A DNA stretch of 64,000 nt from Mesorhizobium sophorae (GTDB taxonomy: Bacteria > Pseudomonadota > Alphaproteobacteria > Rhizobiales > Rhizobiaceae), in assembly GCF_002270415.1 (NCBI RefSeq), contig NZ_NNRI01000002.1:38311-102310 (forward strand), read 5' to 3'. The position numbers were made by a program, and so were the translations under genes. Numbering within the stretch: position 1 is the stretch's first letter; each line of letters begins with the position of its first letter. The notes beneath the pieces were generated by a model, which saw only the letters and a program-made list of their open reading frames with translations, was not told the origin of the DNA and did no database searches. Positions 48,247 through 56,593 of the stretch are shown piece after piece.

Positions 48247-49473
48247 CTATGATTTTTTCGAACGCAAGCTTGTGGAGATCCTGCGCAAGGGGCTGGTGAT
48301 GCGCCAGCTTGTGGACTGATGCAAAGCCGCGATTTGCATTCGGCATGCTTGCAGCGCCTGTTCGATCTCGTCCTTCTCGTTTCTTGTATCCGAAGCGGCG
48401 CTCTGTAGCTCGGCGTTGCCTTGGTGAGCCAGATCGAGCTCGGTGCGCAGCCTTGAGATTTCCGGCTGCAACGCAGCGTCCTTGTCGAACGCGTCCGAAG
48501 CGGCCCTCCGTAGCTCGGCATTGCCTTGCTGAGCCGCCTGCAGCTCATTGTGCAGTCTCGAGATTTCAGACTGCAGCGTCACCTTCTCGGCCTCGGCGCT
48601 TGCCAGCATCGGGCGGGTCGTTTGGACGTCCTCCCAGGCAAGCCGTGCCACCAGATCACCGACCACGCGGCGCATCTGCGCGCTCCAGGCCGCGGGGTCA
48701 ACGCGCATCAGGCGCGAGTACTCATATTGTTCGTTGCTGCCGTTCGGTATCCAGACGCGCAAGGCTGAAGGCCACCAGCCTGCTCCGTCCGCGATATCAA
48801 GAAACGTGGCCAGTTGCCCCGCCTGTGAGTGACGCGAATTTTTCCATTTGGCGCTGAAATGCAGGACGGTTGGGACGCGGCAATAGGTGAGGGGATTGCG
48901 CGGGTTCTCACGCATGATTCGCCGCCACAATTGCCAATCCCCGCCCGATGCGACGTCTTCCGGCCAGACATCGCGCGACGGCAGGCAATCAGCCCGATAC
49001 AGGAAGCAGCTGGCGGGTATCGTGTTGCCGACCTCGGTGAACACCCTGAACTCGTCGGCCAGCTCCAGATTGGTCAGGAAGGGTGCTGCGATGCCATCGG
49101 TGGAAACCCACAGCGCCTGGCTGTACGCAATAGCAGCCCCACCTTTGAGGCCATCCGCCAGGATTTCAAGATGATCCGGAAACAGCAGGTCGTCGTCGGC
49201 CGCAAAGCCGATCAGGTCGCCGCGGGCCTCGCGCAGCGCGATATTGCGGTTCGCGTAGCCATAGCTCGGCGCCTTGGGCAGATCGAAGAAGCGGATGCGG
49301 GCGTCCTGAAAAGCGTCGACCACCTCGGCCGTGCCGGGCGCGCAGCCGTCGCCGACGACCAGGAGTTCAAAGTCCTCGACGGTCTGATCGAGCACCGATT
49401 GGATGGCCACGCCGATGACGTCGACGCGCGAATGCGTCGGCATCAGGATGGAAAAGCGAGGCTTGCTCACCAT
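48247..49473 (-). CDS. Family 2 glycosyltransferase with C-terminal coiled coil
   Basis: A 408-residue protein. Residues 1-250 are a GT-A domain: FSILMPTHSRVDVIGVAIQSVL, LLVVGDGCAPGT and the DXD-like AADDDLLFPDH. Residues about 270-385 form a long coiled coil with an internal duplication (LQSEISRLHNELQAAQQGNAEL repeated as LQPEISRLRTELDLAHQGNAEL, each with a trailing RRAASD/QSAASD). The tail STSWRITSPLRR is common in glycosyltransferases that act on surface glycans. Its start overlaps the epimerase-like gene by seven bases. Confidence 0.88.
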   Translation of the reverse strand: MVSKPRFSILMPTHSRVDVIGVAIQSVLDQTVEDFELLVVGDGCAPGTAEVVDAFQDARIRFFDLPKAPSYGYANRNIALREARGDLIGFAADDDLLFPDHLEILADGLKGGAAIAYSQALWVSTDGIAAPFLTNLELADEFRVFTEVGNTIPASCFLYRADCLPSRDVWPEDVASGGDWQLWRRIMRENPRNPLTYCRVPTVLHFSAKWKNSRHSQAGQLATFLDIADGAGWWPSALRVWIPNGSNEQYEYSRLMRVDPAAWSAQMRRVVGDLVARLAWEDVQTTRPMLASAEAEKVTLQSEISRLHNELQAAQQGNAELRRAASDAFDKDAALQPEISRLRTELDLAHQGNAELQSAASDTRNEKDEIEQALQACRMQIAALHQSTSWRITSPLRRISTSLRSKKS

Positions 49474-50033
49474 CCCTTCGCGCTGCCGAAATCATAGGGA
49501 ATGAGATCGGTGTCGATGGGCAGTCGGTACTTGTCGGGATTTGAATGATCGTACTGTATCGTTGGAAAATTGATGACCACCACTTCGGACGTTCCAATGT
49601 TTCGGTCGGCATGCCAGACAAACTTCGGAATATTGACCAGGCGTGGACGATTGCCGGAGAGGTAAACCTTCGAAATCTTGCCATATGTACTGGATTCGGG
49701 ACGAGGGTCATAAAGGACCAGTTCCAACTCGCCGCTGATCACAAAATAGCGGTCCTCATGCAGCTTGTGCAGGCCCCAGCCCTTCACCAGCCCGGGCCGA
49801 ATTGTGAAGATGTAGGAGAAGACCAGCGGGTCGGCGTGCCAGCCCCAGCGCGGATCGTAGACCTCCGTGACGCTGCCGCGGTCATCATTGTGCCGGATGC
49901 TGTCGAAAAACGACATTCCGTCTACCAGAGGCGCAATGCCCTGCCGCTGCTCGTCGAGGGTCCGTTGATCCCGCTGAGCCGCGGCCAGTGTGGATTCGAG
50001 AATATTTGCGCGGATCCCGGAATGATCGCTCAT
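49467..50033 (-). CDS. RmlC-like cupin (dTDP-4-dehydrorhamnose 3,5-epimerase-related)
   Basis: A 188-residue jelly-roll protein resembling sugar 3,5-epimerases: DDRGSVTEVYDPRWGW, YIFTIRPGLVKGWGLHKLHEDRYFVISGELELVLYDPR and VNIPKFVWHADRNIG. The catalytic His-Asp pair of RmlC may be HKLHED here. It could modify a nucleotide sugar used by the overlapping glycosyltransferase. The ATG at 50033 has GGGGG upstream; the open frame further upstream is probably not coding. Confidence 0.8.
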   Translation of the reverse strand: MSDHSGIRANILESTLAAAQRDQRTLDEQRQGIAPLVDGMSFFDSIRHNDDRGSVTEVYDPRWGWHADPLVFSYIFTIRPGLVKGWGLHKLHEDRYFVISGELELVLYDPRPESSTYGKISKVYLSGNRPRLVNIPKFVWHADRNIGTSEVVVINFPTIQYDHSNPDKYRLPIDTDLIPYDFGSAKGW

Positions 50034-50511
50034 GAACAAAGCCCCCGTTATTTTGATCGAGTCGGATCGGACTAACTCCCACAATTTTAGCTGGATGTCC
50101 TGACCGGACCACCAGCTTCGCATCGCGACGACGACTTTTTTCGGGCGCAGTGCAAGGTTCTGAGCGCGTGGAGCGGCCAGACTTGCCGTTGCAAGCGTGT
50201 CAGTTGATCGGAATCTGGATCGGGTGGGCCGATGTCCTGAAGGCAATGGCCGGCAAGTCGAGATGGTCCGCCGAGTGGACGAGGCACGACGCGTAGGGCG
50301 GAAAGCGCTTCGCAGAAACCTCTCGATCCAGAGTTAATGCCCATCACGGATTTGTTACGTGCATACTTGCTAATAAAGGATCACATAATAAAGGATCGCA
50401 AGATTGGAGCTATACTTTACCGCTCAGAAATTCGCCGAAGCTCGGTGGGGGTCCACGACTCAAAAATCGTCATGTCGCGGCGAAAAATGACCATTTGAGA
50501 TGGGGGGCAGT
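50034..50511. promoter_or_regulatory. 478-bp divergent intergenic region with a duplicated AT-rich motif
   Basis: Between the epimerase-like gene and the plus-strand RTX gene. It contains TAATAAAGGATC twice (50371-50382 and 50386-50397, 15 bases start to start), followed by a -10-like TATACT at about 50412 and a GGGGGCAGT ribosome-binding site before ATG 50512. The tandem motif is a candidate binding site for a regulator, perhaps the nearby LuxR-type protein. No gene is seen in the rest. Confidence 0.4.
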
Positions 50512-53457
50512 ATGGGCAATGTCTTCTTTGCCGCGCAGGGTGACAGCGGTTGGGGCCTCTATGAATCCGATGGCACTACCTCGGGTACGAAACTAGTACA
50601 CCTCTACTTAAACCCGTTCGATAGCCAAGCAAGCGGTATACAGCAGTTGTTCGCAATCGACGGGGGCGCCTTCGTCACAGATACCAATAACATTCCGATT
50701 ACAGATTTCTATTCCGAGACTGCGCAACTTTCTGCATCCTTTCAGTTGGGGGGGCAGGAAAAATTCTCCGATGGTACGCGACTGTATAGCCATGTCTACA
50801 ACGGGCAGGACCCAGGCGGAAATCCAAATTACATATACGCAAGTGATGGGACAGTCGCCGGCACCAAGTCATTGCTTAATTTACCTGGAACGACGGCAAA
50901 CCTTTTTGAATTTTTTACGTTTAATCAAAGTACGTATGTTCAATACGACGACGTAGCCCTCAACGAGACTTTTGTCTATAGACTGAATGCGAATGACAGC
51001 ACGCTTGCGTTCAGCTTTTCGAGCACCGGCCCCAATAATTCCCATGGGGTAGCATCATCCTTCTTCCAACTCGGCAGTAAGGTGATCTTCACTAACCAGA
51101 CGGGAGCAAATGGCGAAGAGCCATGGATTTCCGACGGCACCTCGCAAGGAACGCATCTCCTCCTGGACGTCCGTCCGGGAGCGATCGGATCGATGGTCAC
51201 CGCCGGTCCCAACCTTTCCCACGCTTTCGTGGCCCTGGGTGACAAGGCGTTCTTCGTCGCAAACGACGGCACGCATGGAAGCGAGCTTTGGGTCACCGAC
51301 GGAACCGGTCCAGGGACACATCTTCTGGTGGACACGGCTCCACTAGGAAATGACGGTGTCGTTGCAATCGAGGATCGCTCCGCGGTGGTCAACGGCAAGT
51401 TCTATTTCCTGCAGGTCAAGCCCGGCGCGTTTCTCGGCCTCACCGGTTATGATTTCTGGCGCACGGACGGGACCAGTGCTGGAACGCAGGCGGTCAGTAT
51501 GACCTATATGGGGCATGCTATCCACGCTATACCGTCTGACATCGGCACACTTGGCAACAAGATCTTCTTTGAGGGCTTTCAGGACAGCAACCAAGGAATG
51601 TCGGCGCTCTATACTTATGATACCCAGACCGGTGTTACGCAACTTGTGAAGGATATCGATACGGTAAGTGATTTTGCCCTAAATGGTTCGCAATATGACA
51701 ACATTTCAGGCTACACGCAGCTTGGAAACCGGCTGATCTTTCATGCCACCGATTTTGTGGGTGGCGATGTCAACACGAACAACCGCGTCGTCAACGACGA
51801 ACTCTGGATTACCGACGGGACGACTGCCGGCACCCACAAGATCAGCGAAATCCAAACCGGTGAGCAGGGGTCGTCTCCCATTTTCCTCACTGTCGTAGGA
51901 GATGCTCGCACGTCCGGCTTGGACGATGTCGTTCATTTGTCTGGCAACGAGCACTATATCGACGGGGGCGCGGGATCCGACACGCTCTATGGCACGCCGC
52001 TGGCTGACACGCTGATCGGGGGTACGGGCAGCGATCACCTTTACGGAGGCGCCGGCGACGACACTTACTTCGTTGACAACGCCGGCGATCAGGTGATCGA
52101 GGCCAATGGGCAAGGCATCGACAATGTTCAGGCCTATGTGAGTTTCAATCTCTCTGGCCAGGAGTTGGAGAACCTGGCGCTGCGCAGTGCCGCGTCCATC
52201 AATGGCACCGGCAATTCCACCGCGAACATCATCACTGGCAACAGCGGCAACAACATCATCGATGGCCTTCTTGGCGCCGACACGATGAGCGGAGCTCAAG
52301 GCAACGACACCTATTTTGTCGACAATGCCGGCGATCATGTCATCGAGCTCAATGGCCAGGGTACCGATACGGTCAACAGCTCCATCTCCTTCAATCTCTC
52401 CGGCCAGGAGCTGGAAAATCTGACGCTGACTGGATCGGCGAATATCAACGGCACTGGCAACCAGATTGATAACATTCTCAACGGCAACGCTGGCGTCAAC
52501 ACGCTGATCGGCCTTGGCGGCAACGACACGCTGAATGGCAAGGAAGGCGCCGACACCATGCAAGGCGGCATCGGCAACGACACATACTTCGTCGACAATG
52601 CTGGCGATGTCGTCAGTGAAAGCACCGCCGGCGCCGACGGCAACGATATCGTCAACAGCTATATCTCGATCAGCCTTAGCGATGGCAATCACTTCACCGG
52701 CAACATCGAGAACGTCGCTTTGCGCAGTGCAGCCTCGATCAACGCCACCGGCAACAGCCTGGCCAATGCGCTGAACGGCAATTCGGGTGTCAACACGCTG
52801 ATCGGCCTTGGCGGCAATGACACGCTGGACGGCAAGGAAGGCGCCGACACCATGCAGGGCGGCATCGGCAACGACACCTACTTCGTCGACAACGTCGGCG
52901 ATATCGTCAGTGAAAGCACCGCCGGCGCCGACGGCTCGGATATCGTCAATGGCTACATCTCGATCAATCTCAGTGACGGCAACCACTTCACGGGCAACAT
53001 CGAGAACGTGGCGCTCCGGAGTGCGGCCTCGATCAATGCCACCGGCAATTCGATCGCCAACATCATCACCGGCAATTCGGGTGACAACGTCATCAATGGT
53101 CTCGGCGGCAACGACACGCTGAGTGGCGCACAGGGACAGGACAGTTTCGTCTTCACCACAGCGCTCAATGACGTTACCAATGTCGACCACATCATCGACT
53201 TCTCAATGGCCGACGACACCATCGAGGTCGACAACGCCATCTTCGCAGCGCTTGGCGGCAATGGCACTCTGACGGCCGACCAGTTTGTCGCCAACGCCTC
53301 GGGCGCCGCCACCACTGCGAACCAGCACATCATCTACGAGACGGACACCGGCTGGCTCTACTATGACAGCGACGGCAGTGCGGCTGGCGGCTCAACCCAT
53401 TTCGCCACACTGGCCGCTAACCTCGCGCTGACCAACGCCGATTTCGTCGTGGTGTGA
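50512..53457 (+). CDS. Large RTX protein with ELWxxDGTxxGT repeats
   Basis: A 981-residue protein. The N-terminal ~480 residues contain about six ELWxxDGTxxGT repeats (EPWISDGTSQGTHLLLD, ELWVTDGTGPGTHLLVD, ELWITDGTTAGTHKISE and three others), a pattern predicted to form a beta propeller. From about residue 485 there are RTX calcium-binding nonapeptides (GGAGSDTLYG, GGTGSDHLYGGAGDDTYFVDNAGD), then a conserved C-terminal secretion region ending LTNADFVVV. No signal peptide is present, fitting type I secretion. The RTX half closely matches the minus-strand RTX protein ending at 43495. Confidence 0.87.
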   Translation: MGNVFFAAQGDSGWGLYESDGTTSGTKLVHLYLNPFDSQASGIQQLFAIDGGAFVTDTNNIPITDFYSETAQLSASFQLGGQEKFSDGTRLYSHVYNGQDPGGNPNYIYASDGTVAGTKSLLNLPGTTANLFEFFTFNQSTYVQYDDVALNETFVYRLNANDSTLAFSFSSTGPNNSHGVASSFFQLGSKVIFTNQTGANGEEPWISDGTSQGTHLLLDVRPGAIGSMVTAGPNLSHAFVALGDKAFFVANDGTHGSELWVTDGTGPGTHLLVDTAPLGNDGVVAIEDRSAVVNGKFYFLQVKPGAFLGLTGYDFWRTDGTSAGTQAVSMTYMGHAIHAIPSDIGTLGNKIFFEGFQDSNQGMSALYTYDTQTGVTQLVKDIDTVSDFALNGSQYDNISGYTQLGNRLIFHATDFVGGDVNTNNRVVNDELWITDGTTAGTHKISEIQTGEQGSSPIFLTVVGDARTSGLDDVVHLSGNEHYIDGGAGSDTLYGTPLADTLIGGTGSDHLYGGAGDDTYFVDNAGDQVIEANGQGIDNVQAYVSFNLSGQELENLALRSAASINGTGNSTANIITGNSGNNIIDGLLGADTMSGAQGNDTYFVDNAGDHVIELNGQGTDTVNSSISFNLSGQELENLTLTGSANINGTGNQIDNILNGNAGVNTLIGLGGNDTLNGKEGADTMQGGIGNDTYFVDNAGDVVSESTAGADGNDIVNSYISISLSDGNHFTGNIENVALRSAASINATGNSLANALNGNSGVNTLIGLGGNDTLDGKEGADTMQGGIGNDTYFVDNVGDIVSESTAGADGSDIVNGYISINLSDGNHFTGNIENVALRSAASINATGNSIANIITGNSGDNVINGLGGNDTLSGAQGQDSFVFTTALNDVTNVDHIIDFSMADDTIEVDNAIFAALGGNGTLTADQFVANASGAATTANQHIIYETDTGWLYYDSDGSAAGGSTHFATLAANLALTNADFVVV

Positions 53458-53603
53458 ATGAAGCCGATTGGTGGTGGGCTTGCCGCGGGATGGGCTGAGG
53501 GCAGCTTCAAACCCATGGGAAGTCGGGTGCGGCGTTCACTCGGCGTTTCCGTCACTGTCGACCCAACGCAGGCGGCGCTTCGGTCGGAGCGATTCCCGCC
53601 AAG

Positions 53604-53750
53604 ATGGGCAATTCGACCGACGAGAACAAGGCGCTGCAGAAGACCGATCTGGCCACCGTTCGTTCCGCCGATACCAGCCGCCGCAAGGGGCGAAAACTGC
53701 TCGGTCAGGAACAGAATGAATACAAGAAGCTGAAACTCTCTGGAAAATGA
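53604..53750 (+). CDS. Small basic hypothetical protein
   Basis: A 48-residue frame starting MGNSTDENKALQKTD and ending YKKLKLSGK, with no clear ribosome-binding site. Composition is plausible for a small basic protein, but it could equally be the remnant C-terminus of a larger gene. It lies between the RTX gene and tRNA-Asp. Confidence 0.3.
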   Translation: MGNSTDENKALQKTDLATVRSADTSRRKGRKLLGQEQNEYKKLKLSGK

Positions 53751-53795
53751 GAGTTGGAACTTTTCAAGGGGCGGTAGCTAACCCCTTGAAATAAA

Positions 53796-53872
53796 TGGCG
53801 CGAGTGACGGGGCTCGAACCCGCGACCTCCGGCGTGACAGGCCGGCACTCTAACCAACTGAGCTACACCCGC
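53796..53872 (-). tRNA. trnD: tRNA-Asp (GTC)
   Basis: A 77-nt cloverleaf on the minus strand. Acceptor GCGGGTG pairs with CACTCGC, the anticodon arm is CCGGC-CTGTCAC-GCCGG with anticodon GTC, the T arm is GCGGG-TTCGAGC-CCCGT, and CCA is encoded. Confidence 0.97.
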
Positions 53873-53914
53873 GCATTGACGAGCACGTGTCAGCCGTGTT
53901 CGTCGTTGGGGCGC

Positions 53915-53943
53915 TGGATAAGGGGTTCGCCATCGGGTGTCAA
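53915..53943 (-). promoter_or_regulatory. Promoter of tRNA-Asp
   Basis: On the minus strand, TTGACA (53943-53938) and TATCCA (53920-53915) are spaced 17 bases apart. The predicted start is about 36 bases before the mature tRNA. Confidence 0.55.
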
Positions 53944-54089
53944 GCGTGGCAAGACAGCATAACAGCAAACAGGAGAAGGTTTTTTGACAGCCGGCGTTTT
54001 GTTGGCAAAACCAGCCTCCAACCAGGGCATCCCCAGCTCATTTGGCCTTGCGAAGCCGACCTCGACCGCTTAAAGGTCCGGCCCGGAGC

Positions 54090-54165
<76 letters not shown>

Positions 54166-54563
54166 CTTTGATATATAACACGAAATTACGCGAGCGTTGC
54201 AGCTAAAATCCCCTCAATTTTGAGCCGCTAGCTACAGAATAGCAACGGCTCTCGAGTGTATCTCTGCCGCGATTTGTGGGCTCCAACCGCCTCGGAGGCC
54301 TTTGCCGATCATAATTTTCCCTGAGGCGCGCACGGGGTATTGTAGTGCAGCGATGCCCTTACTAAGTACCGCTCTAAGAAGAAAACTGGCGCCGTAGCCA
54401 GTGCCCTTCAGAGGACGATCTCGGCTTTTAGCCAAGGTCTGGGGGATGGCTCCCCCTGTCGCTTCCAAGCGCTCCGCTCTGATCTATCGACCCTTTGGCT
54501 AAAGGGGCGGTGATCAGTATGCGCGTCGCACTCTCATCACCGTCCCGCATTTGTGAGGACACG
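54166..54563. other. Gene-poor junction between tRNA-Val and the island
   Basis: About 400 bases with lower GC than the core chromosome. One minus-strand frame (54232-54468) exists but has no recognisable start signal or family and is not called. No integrase gene and no second copy of the tRNA-Val 3' end were seen here by eye. Confidence 0.4.
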
Positions 54564-54884
54564 ATGAGCAAGCGAAAAACAGAGCAGACTTTCGTCGATC
54601 TATATCTATATTTTGCAGACAGAGGCCTTCTGCCGCGGCCAGCCCAACTTGGACGGCGAAAGGCCCGGAGACGTCCCTTTCGTGACGGTGATTTGCTGAC
54701 TCCGTCACAGGCAGCCCGGTTCCTCAAGCTGAGCGTCAAGACCTTAAATAATTGGCGTTGGTCCGGAGCAGGTCCGGCCTACAAAAAGATCGGCAGCTCG
54801 GTCGTTTACGACTTTGGCGACCTCAAGTCGTTCGTAGCTGCCCGCTCTCGGACCAGCACCTCCGACAAGGGAGGTGCGAAATGA
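54564..54884 (+). CDS. AlpA/excisionase-like helix-turn-helix protein
   Basis: A 106-residue protein with an HTH_17/AlpA-type DNA-binding domain: LLTPSQAARFLKLSVKTLNNWRWSGAGPAYKKIGSSVVYDFGDLKSFVAARS, which matches the excisionase-like fold (winged helix with the W-R-x-x-G-x-G-P-x-x-K/R motif). Such proteins direct excision or activate genes of integrated elements. GAGGA precedes the ATG. It overlaps the next gene by ATGA. Its place beside tRNA-Val fits a control gene of an integrative element. Confidence 0.8.
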   Translation: MSKRKTEQTFVDLYLYFADRGLLPRPAQLGRRKARRRPFRDGDLLTPSQAARFLKLSVKTLNNWRWSGAGPAYKKIGSSVVYDFGDLKSFVAARSRTSTSDKGGAK

Positions 54885-55852
54885 CCGCCCGCGTTTTGAT
54901 TGGATCGCGCACCCTCGCAACTCGTTGCCCTAATCGCGAGGCCAAAATTGAAACCCTTCTCAACAGCCAGAACCGAGATTCGCATTGGATCGTGTGGGCA
55001 ATTGCCATGGCGGATAACGAACGAGGGTTGAGCGCGCGCTTCACAGCAGACTGGCTGAACACGGTTGCGGGACATCTGCTTTACATCTCCGACGGAGGTT
55101 GGACGCCTGCCAACCCCTACGAAACTTCTGACGGAGAGATCGACCTTTCCCAGCCTGATGCCGAACGGCTCCAGCGCTTGATTAAGTTGGTCGTGGAGGA
55201 GGAAGCGCGGCTCAACTGTCTTAGTGACACCAAATTGGACGATCTCCACGAGCGGCTGCTCGACAAAGGCAGGTTCTTCTCAAAAGAATCCGCTCGGCCC
55301 GACTACGCTTACTGGCGAGGTCTGCCGATGTGGTCGGCCGAGGAAACCGTGGCGCTGTGCCTCGACAAGGATCCGCGACGGGTCAATGCACGGAGCCTGA
55401 AGTCATTCAGGAAATCGCCCTTCGCAAAAAATTTTCGTCGGGTTCTTTCAATAGTGAACAGGGCGATCGAACTGGGCGAAATTCCGAAGGGGATAGAACG
55501 TGACCACTTGAAGGGGCTTTGCACTAGAATGGCTATCGATTTTCCAAACACGTTCGAGAACCAGCTGCTTCCTCCCGAAGGTAGTAAGAGCTTGGACGCA
55601 AAAAACACCTCTCGTGACAAGCCGACTTTGGACAGAATGATCCTCGTCATGGCTGCGGAGAAATACGGCTACAACCCCTACGCAAAAGCCAATGGGCAGG
55701 CTCTAGCAACAATTGTTGCGGCCTTGAATGCGGCCGGTTTGAAGACATCGTTGAGCATCGTCCGAAGGAACCTGCAAGACGCTTGGAAGGGCATTAGGCT
55801 GCAGCCGGGTCTAAAGGGGGTACTGAAGAACCCGAGTTCGCCAGACGCGTAA
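54881..55852 (+). CDS. Island protein of unknown function
   Basis: A 323-residue protein translated by ATGA overlap with the HTH gene. It contains PDYAYWRGLPMWSAEETVALCLDKDPRRVN, a W-x-x-E-x-x-x-L-x-L-x-K-D-P segment that recurs in island- and phage-encoded proteins without assigned function. The C-terminal ~80 residues (TLDRMILVMAAEKYGYNPYAKANGQ...GLKTSLSIVRRNLQDA) look like a helical DNA-associated tail. No enzyme motif is seen. Confidence 0.6.
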   Translation: MTARVLIGSRTLATRCPNREAKIETLLNSQNRDSHWIVWAIAMADNERGLSARFTADWLNTVAGHLLYISDGGWTPANPYETSDGEIDLSQPDAERLQRLIKLVVEEEARLNCLSDTKLDDLHERLLDKGRFFSKESARPDYAYWRGLPMWSAEETVALCLDKDPRRVNARSLKSFRKSPFAKNFRRVLSIVNRAIELGEIPKGIERDHLKGLCTRMAIDFPNTFENQLLPPEGSKSLDAKNTSRDKPTLDRMILVMAAEKYGYNPYAKANGQALATIVAALNAAGLKTSLSIVRRNLQDAWKGIRLQPGLKGVLKNPSSPDA

Positions 55853-55890
55853 TTACGCAGGTCTACGCGATCAAACAGCCTCATCTCGTG

Positions 55891-55928
55891 CCATCGGTGC
55901 TCCGCACATCAAGAAGGAGCACCGATGG
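55891..55928. repeat. Perfect 13-bp inverted repeat in the island
   Basis: CCATCGGTGCTCC and GGAGCACCGATGG, perfect over 13 bp with a 12-base loop. No T run follows on either side, so it is more likely a binding site or RNA hairpin than a terminator. Confidence 0.6.
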
Positions 55929-56051
55929 CAGGAATCGAGCAATAGCACTTCGGCCGGGATGCCCGGTCGTCAATCAACTGAAATCGCATAGCTGCTCTCC
56001 CTCGTAAAGCGCGGGTGACGCGTTGCCATGCGCCAACATCCGGAGAAGCCC

Positions 56052-56504
56052 ATGGAAGAAATTACTGAAATCAGTCTCGCTGTTGAACGAGTCCTCGATG
56101 AGATTATTACTCGGGAAGAGATCTACGTTACGACGGCTGCTTATAGTAACATATTGCAAATGGAAATTAGCCTTCAGGAAGAATATTGTTATCGCCTTCC
56201 AGATTCAGACGACCTCTTGAAGAGCTTGATATATCCGGAGACGACGACACACAGCGCAATGGGGGTCGTTTCATGCAGTCGTCACATTGCCCACATGTAC
56301 ATGATGGCGGTGTCGATGATGATAGACGAGAACAAGAAATGCTTCCCGCTGCTACATTTCCTGCGGTTATTGGTGGCGGCGGAATATCTGTCCCCGCTGT
56401 TGACCATAAGGAATGAAGGCGGCGCTTGGTTCTTAGCCGGTTCGGCGGAGCTTGAGCGTCTTCATCACGTCCGGATCAGTGCTCGAATTCCGGACCCTGT
56501 TTAA
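56052..56504 (+). CDS. Island protein of unknown function
   Basis: A 150-residue, mostly helical protein starting MEEITEISLAVERVLDE. It has several His, Cys and Met residues (SCSRHIAHMYMMAVSMM) and no family signature I recognise. ATG 56052 has GGAG six bases upstream; ATG 56028 would add eight residues without a ribosome-binding site. A good terminator follows, so the gene is probably the end of a transcript. Confidence 0.5.
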   Translation: MEEITEISLAVERVLDEIITREEIYVTTAAYSNILQMEISLQEEYCYRLPDSDDLLKSLIYPETTTHSAMGVVSCSRHIAHMYMMAVSMMIDENKKCFPLLHFLRLLVAAEYLSPLLTIRNEGGAWFLAGSAELERLHHVRISARIPDPV

Positions 56505-56514
56505 ACGAGTAAAC

Positions 56515-56548
56515 ACCGGCGATCTTCCGAGGTCGCCGGTCCTTTCTT
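56515..56548 (+). terminator. Terminator in the island
   Basis: Stem ACCGGCGA / TCGCCGGT with a ten-base loop, followed by CCTTTCTT. It separates the preceding small gene from the HUH-motif gene. Confidence 0.65.
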
Positions 56549-56593
56549 GTTGACCCGCTGGGTCGCTAAGCAACTCTCCCTTCCGGACGCACA

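Noticed and set aside
43495..53457. CRISPR-like repeated DNA in the RTX genes
   Set aside because: Repeats are in coding frame and vary; they encode calcium-binding nonapeptides, not spacers and direct repeats.
53604..53750. Functional toxin-antitoxin partner near tRNA-Asp
   Set aside because: Single small basic frame without partner or ribosome-binding site; kept only as a low-confidence hypothetical protein.
54232..54468. Minus-strand 78-codon frame next to tRNA-Val
   Set aside because: No ribosome-binding site, family or sensible composition; treated as intergenic.
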